A DNA stretch of 32,357 nucleotides from the NCBI GenBank assembly GCA_903867185.1, contig CAIPQK010000211.1, positions 1 through 32,357 on the forward strand, read 5' to 3'. The notes beneath the pieces are model-generated. The model worked only from the letters and a program-made list of their open reading frames with translations. It made no database searches and had not been told where the DNA came from. This document shows positions 31,880-32,357 of this stretch, one piece after another. A program made the position numbers and the translations under genes. Each line of letters opens with the position of its first letter. Within the stretch, counting starts at the first letter, position 1. The DNA is from an uncultured Candidatus Nemicrothrix sp. (GTDB lineage: Bacteria > Actinomycetota > Acidimicrobiia > Acidimicrobiales > Acidimicrobilacustridaceae).

Positions 31880-32357
31880 TCAGGAAGGGCTGGCGAGCGT
31901 GCCGCCAAAGATCTGCCAAGCAAGAGCGCTCTTCGCAACAAGGCTGAGTACGAGATACACCTTTTCACCGTAGAGGTAGTCGGTGAACTTTCCCTTACCT
32001 CGGTATTGCAGCCATTGATTGAGAGCGAAGCAATTGAACAAGAGGAACAGCGAAATCACGATTCCGTAAACGAACGGTGGTACTCCATCGGCATTTACGG
32101 GAATGCCGTTGATCATCGTGTTGTCGGTTGCTGAAGTGACAAGCCCGATGACGATTGCGATCCACGGGACGATGCCGGCAATGCAGCCGAAGATGAATGG
32201 CCACCAGTTCACAGACTCCCGATTTTGGTTGACCTGTTCCATCACAAGCCCGAACAAAATCATCGCGGCGTTGACGCCGAAGATGGCGATGATGGCGTAG
32301 AGGTTATTGATGCCATTCAAGAGCGCGATCAGCACGATCATGATTGACGCGCTCACC
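31880..32357 (-). CDS. Heliorhodopsin, 3' part (gene continues beyond window edge)
   Basis: Light-sensing seven-helix retinal protein with inverted membrane topology (N-terminus inside). The visible 158 residues cover about helix 3 to helix 7. Marks of the family: SASIMIVLIALLNGI, AIFGVNAAMILFGLVME, WWPFIFGCIAGIVPWIAI, FVYGIVISLFLLFNCFALN, the segment DYLYGEKVYLVLSLVAKSALAWQIFGGTL. The retinal lysine is in VAKSALAWQ (codon 31931-31933). The frame stays open to the last base, so the GTG near 32354 is internal; the first two helices and the Schiff-base counterion glutamate, which lies just before SASIMI in known members, are outside. Helio- rather than type-1 rhodopsin is clear from the helix 7 sequence. 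No carotenoid or retinal synthesis gene is in the window. Confidence 0.95.
   Translation of the reverse strand, partial: VSASIMIVLIALLNGINNLYAIIAIFGVNAAMILFGLVMEQVNQNRESVNWWPFIFGCIAGIVPWIAIVIGLVTSATDNTMINGIPVNADGVPPFVYGIVISLFLLFNCFALNQWLQYRGKGKFTDYLYGEKVYLVLSLVAKSALAWQIFGGTLASPS

Overview
The window looks like chromosomal core and near-core DNA of a high-GC Gram-positive bacterium, most likely an uncultured aquatic member of the Acidimicrobiia (Actinobacteria). The reasons are an MprAB-like two-component system, a K+-independent proton-pumping pyrophosphatase, an F420-type luciferase-like oxidoreductase, a crotonyl-CoA carboxylase/reductase, the order tRNA-Ser / SRP RNA / dnaX / ybaB / recR, frequent GTG starts with 4-base GTGA or ATGA overlaps, many probable leaderless promoters, and a heliorhodopsin. 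The class assignment is an inference from gene content. No insertion sequence, prophage or CRISPR array was seen.

Left part (1-8200). Two ammonium-transporter/PII modules face the same way but have opposite internal order (amt-PII, then PII-amt). Between them lies an OmpR-family regulator with its histidine kinase. Three TCACC repeats spaced exactly 11 bp sit just before the regulator. A small two-helix membrane protein follows, then an acyltransferase-3 gene with an anchored, concanavalin-like exported protein.

Middle part (8200-20200). A proton pyrophosphatase (minus strand) is divergent from a cation diffusion facilitator; the pyrophosphatase leader contains a terminator-like hairpin. Next come a minus-strand run (Fur-family regulator, release factor 3, anchored beta-propeller), two overlapping alpha/beta hydrolases on the plus strand (the second lacks the catalytic serine), and a minus-strand operon xseA-xseB-polyprenyl synthase. 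A small lipoprotein gene follows.

Right part (20200-32357). The genes ccrA and methylmalonyl-CoA epimerase are divergent from an acetyl-CoA acetyltransferase, together giving several steps of the ethylmalonyl-CoA route. Then come the DNA-maintenance block recR-ybaB-dnaX with the SRP RNA upstream, tRNA-Ser(GGA), tadA, tRNA-Ser(CGA), an ABC exporter half-transporter, an LLM oxidoreductase divergent from a SnoaL-like protein, and an ATP-grasp ligase. The window ends inside a heliorhodopsin gene whose N-terminal third lies beyond the edge.

Genes are tightly packed: several convergent pairs end 1-17 bp apart, and at least eleven genes have a TANNNT element 6-9 nt before the start codon, suggesting wide use of leaderless mRNAs.
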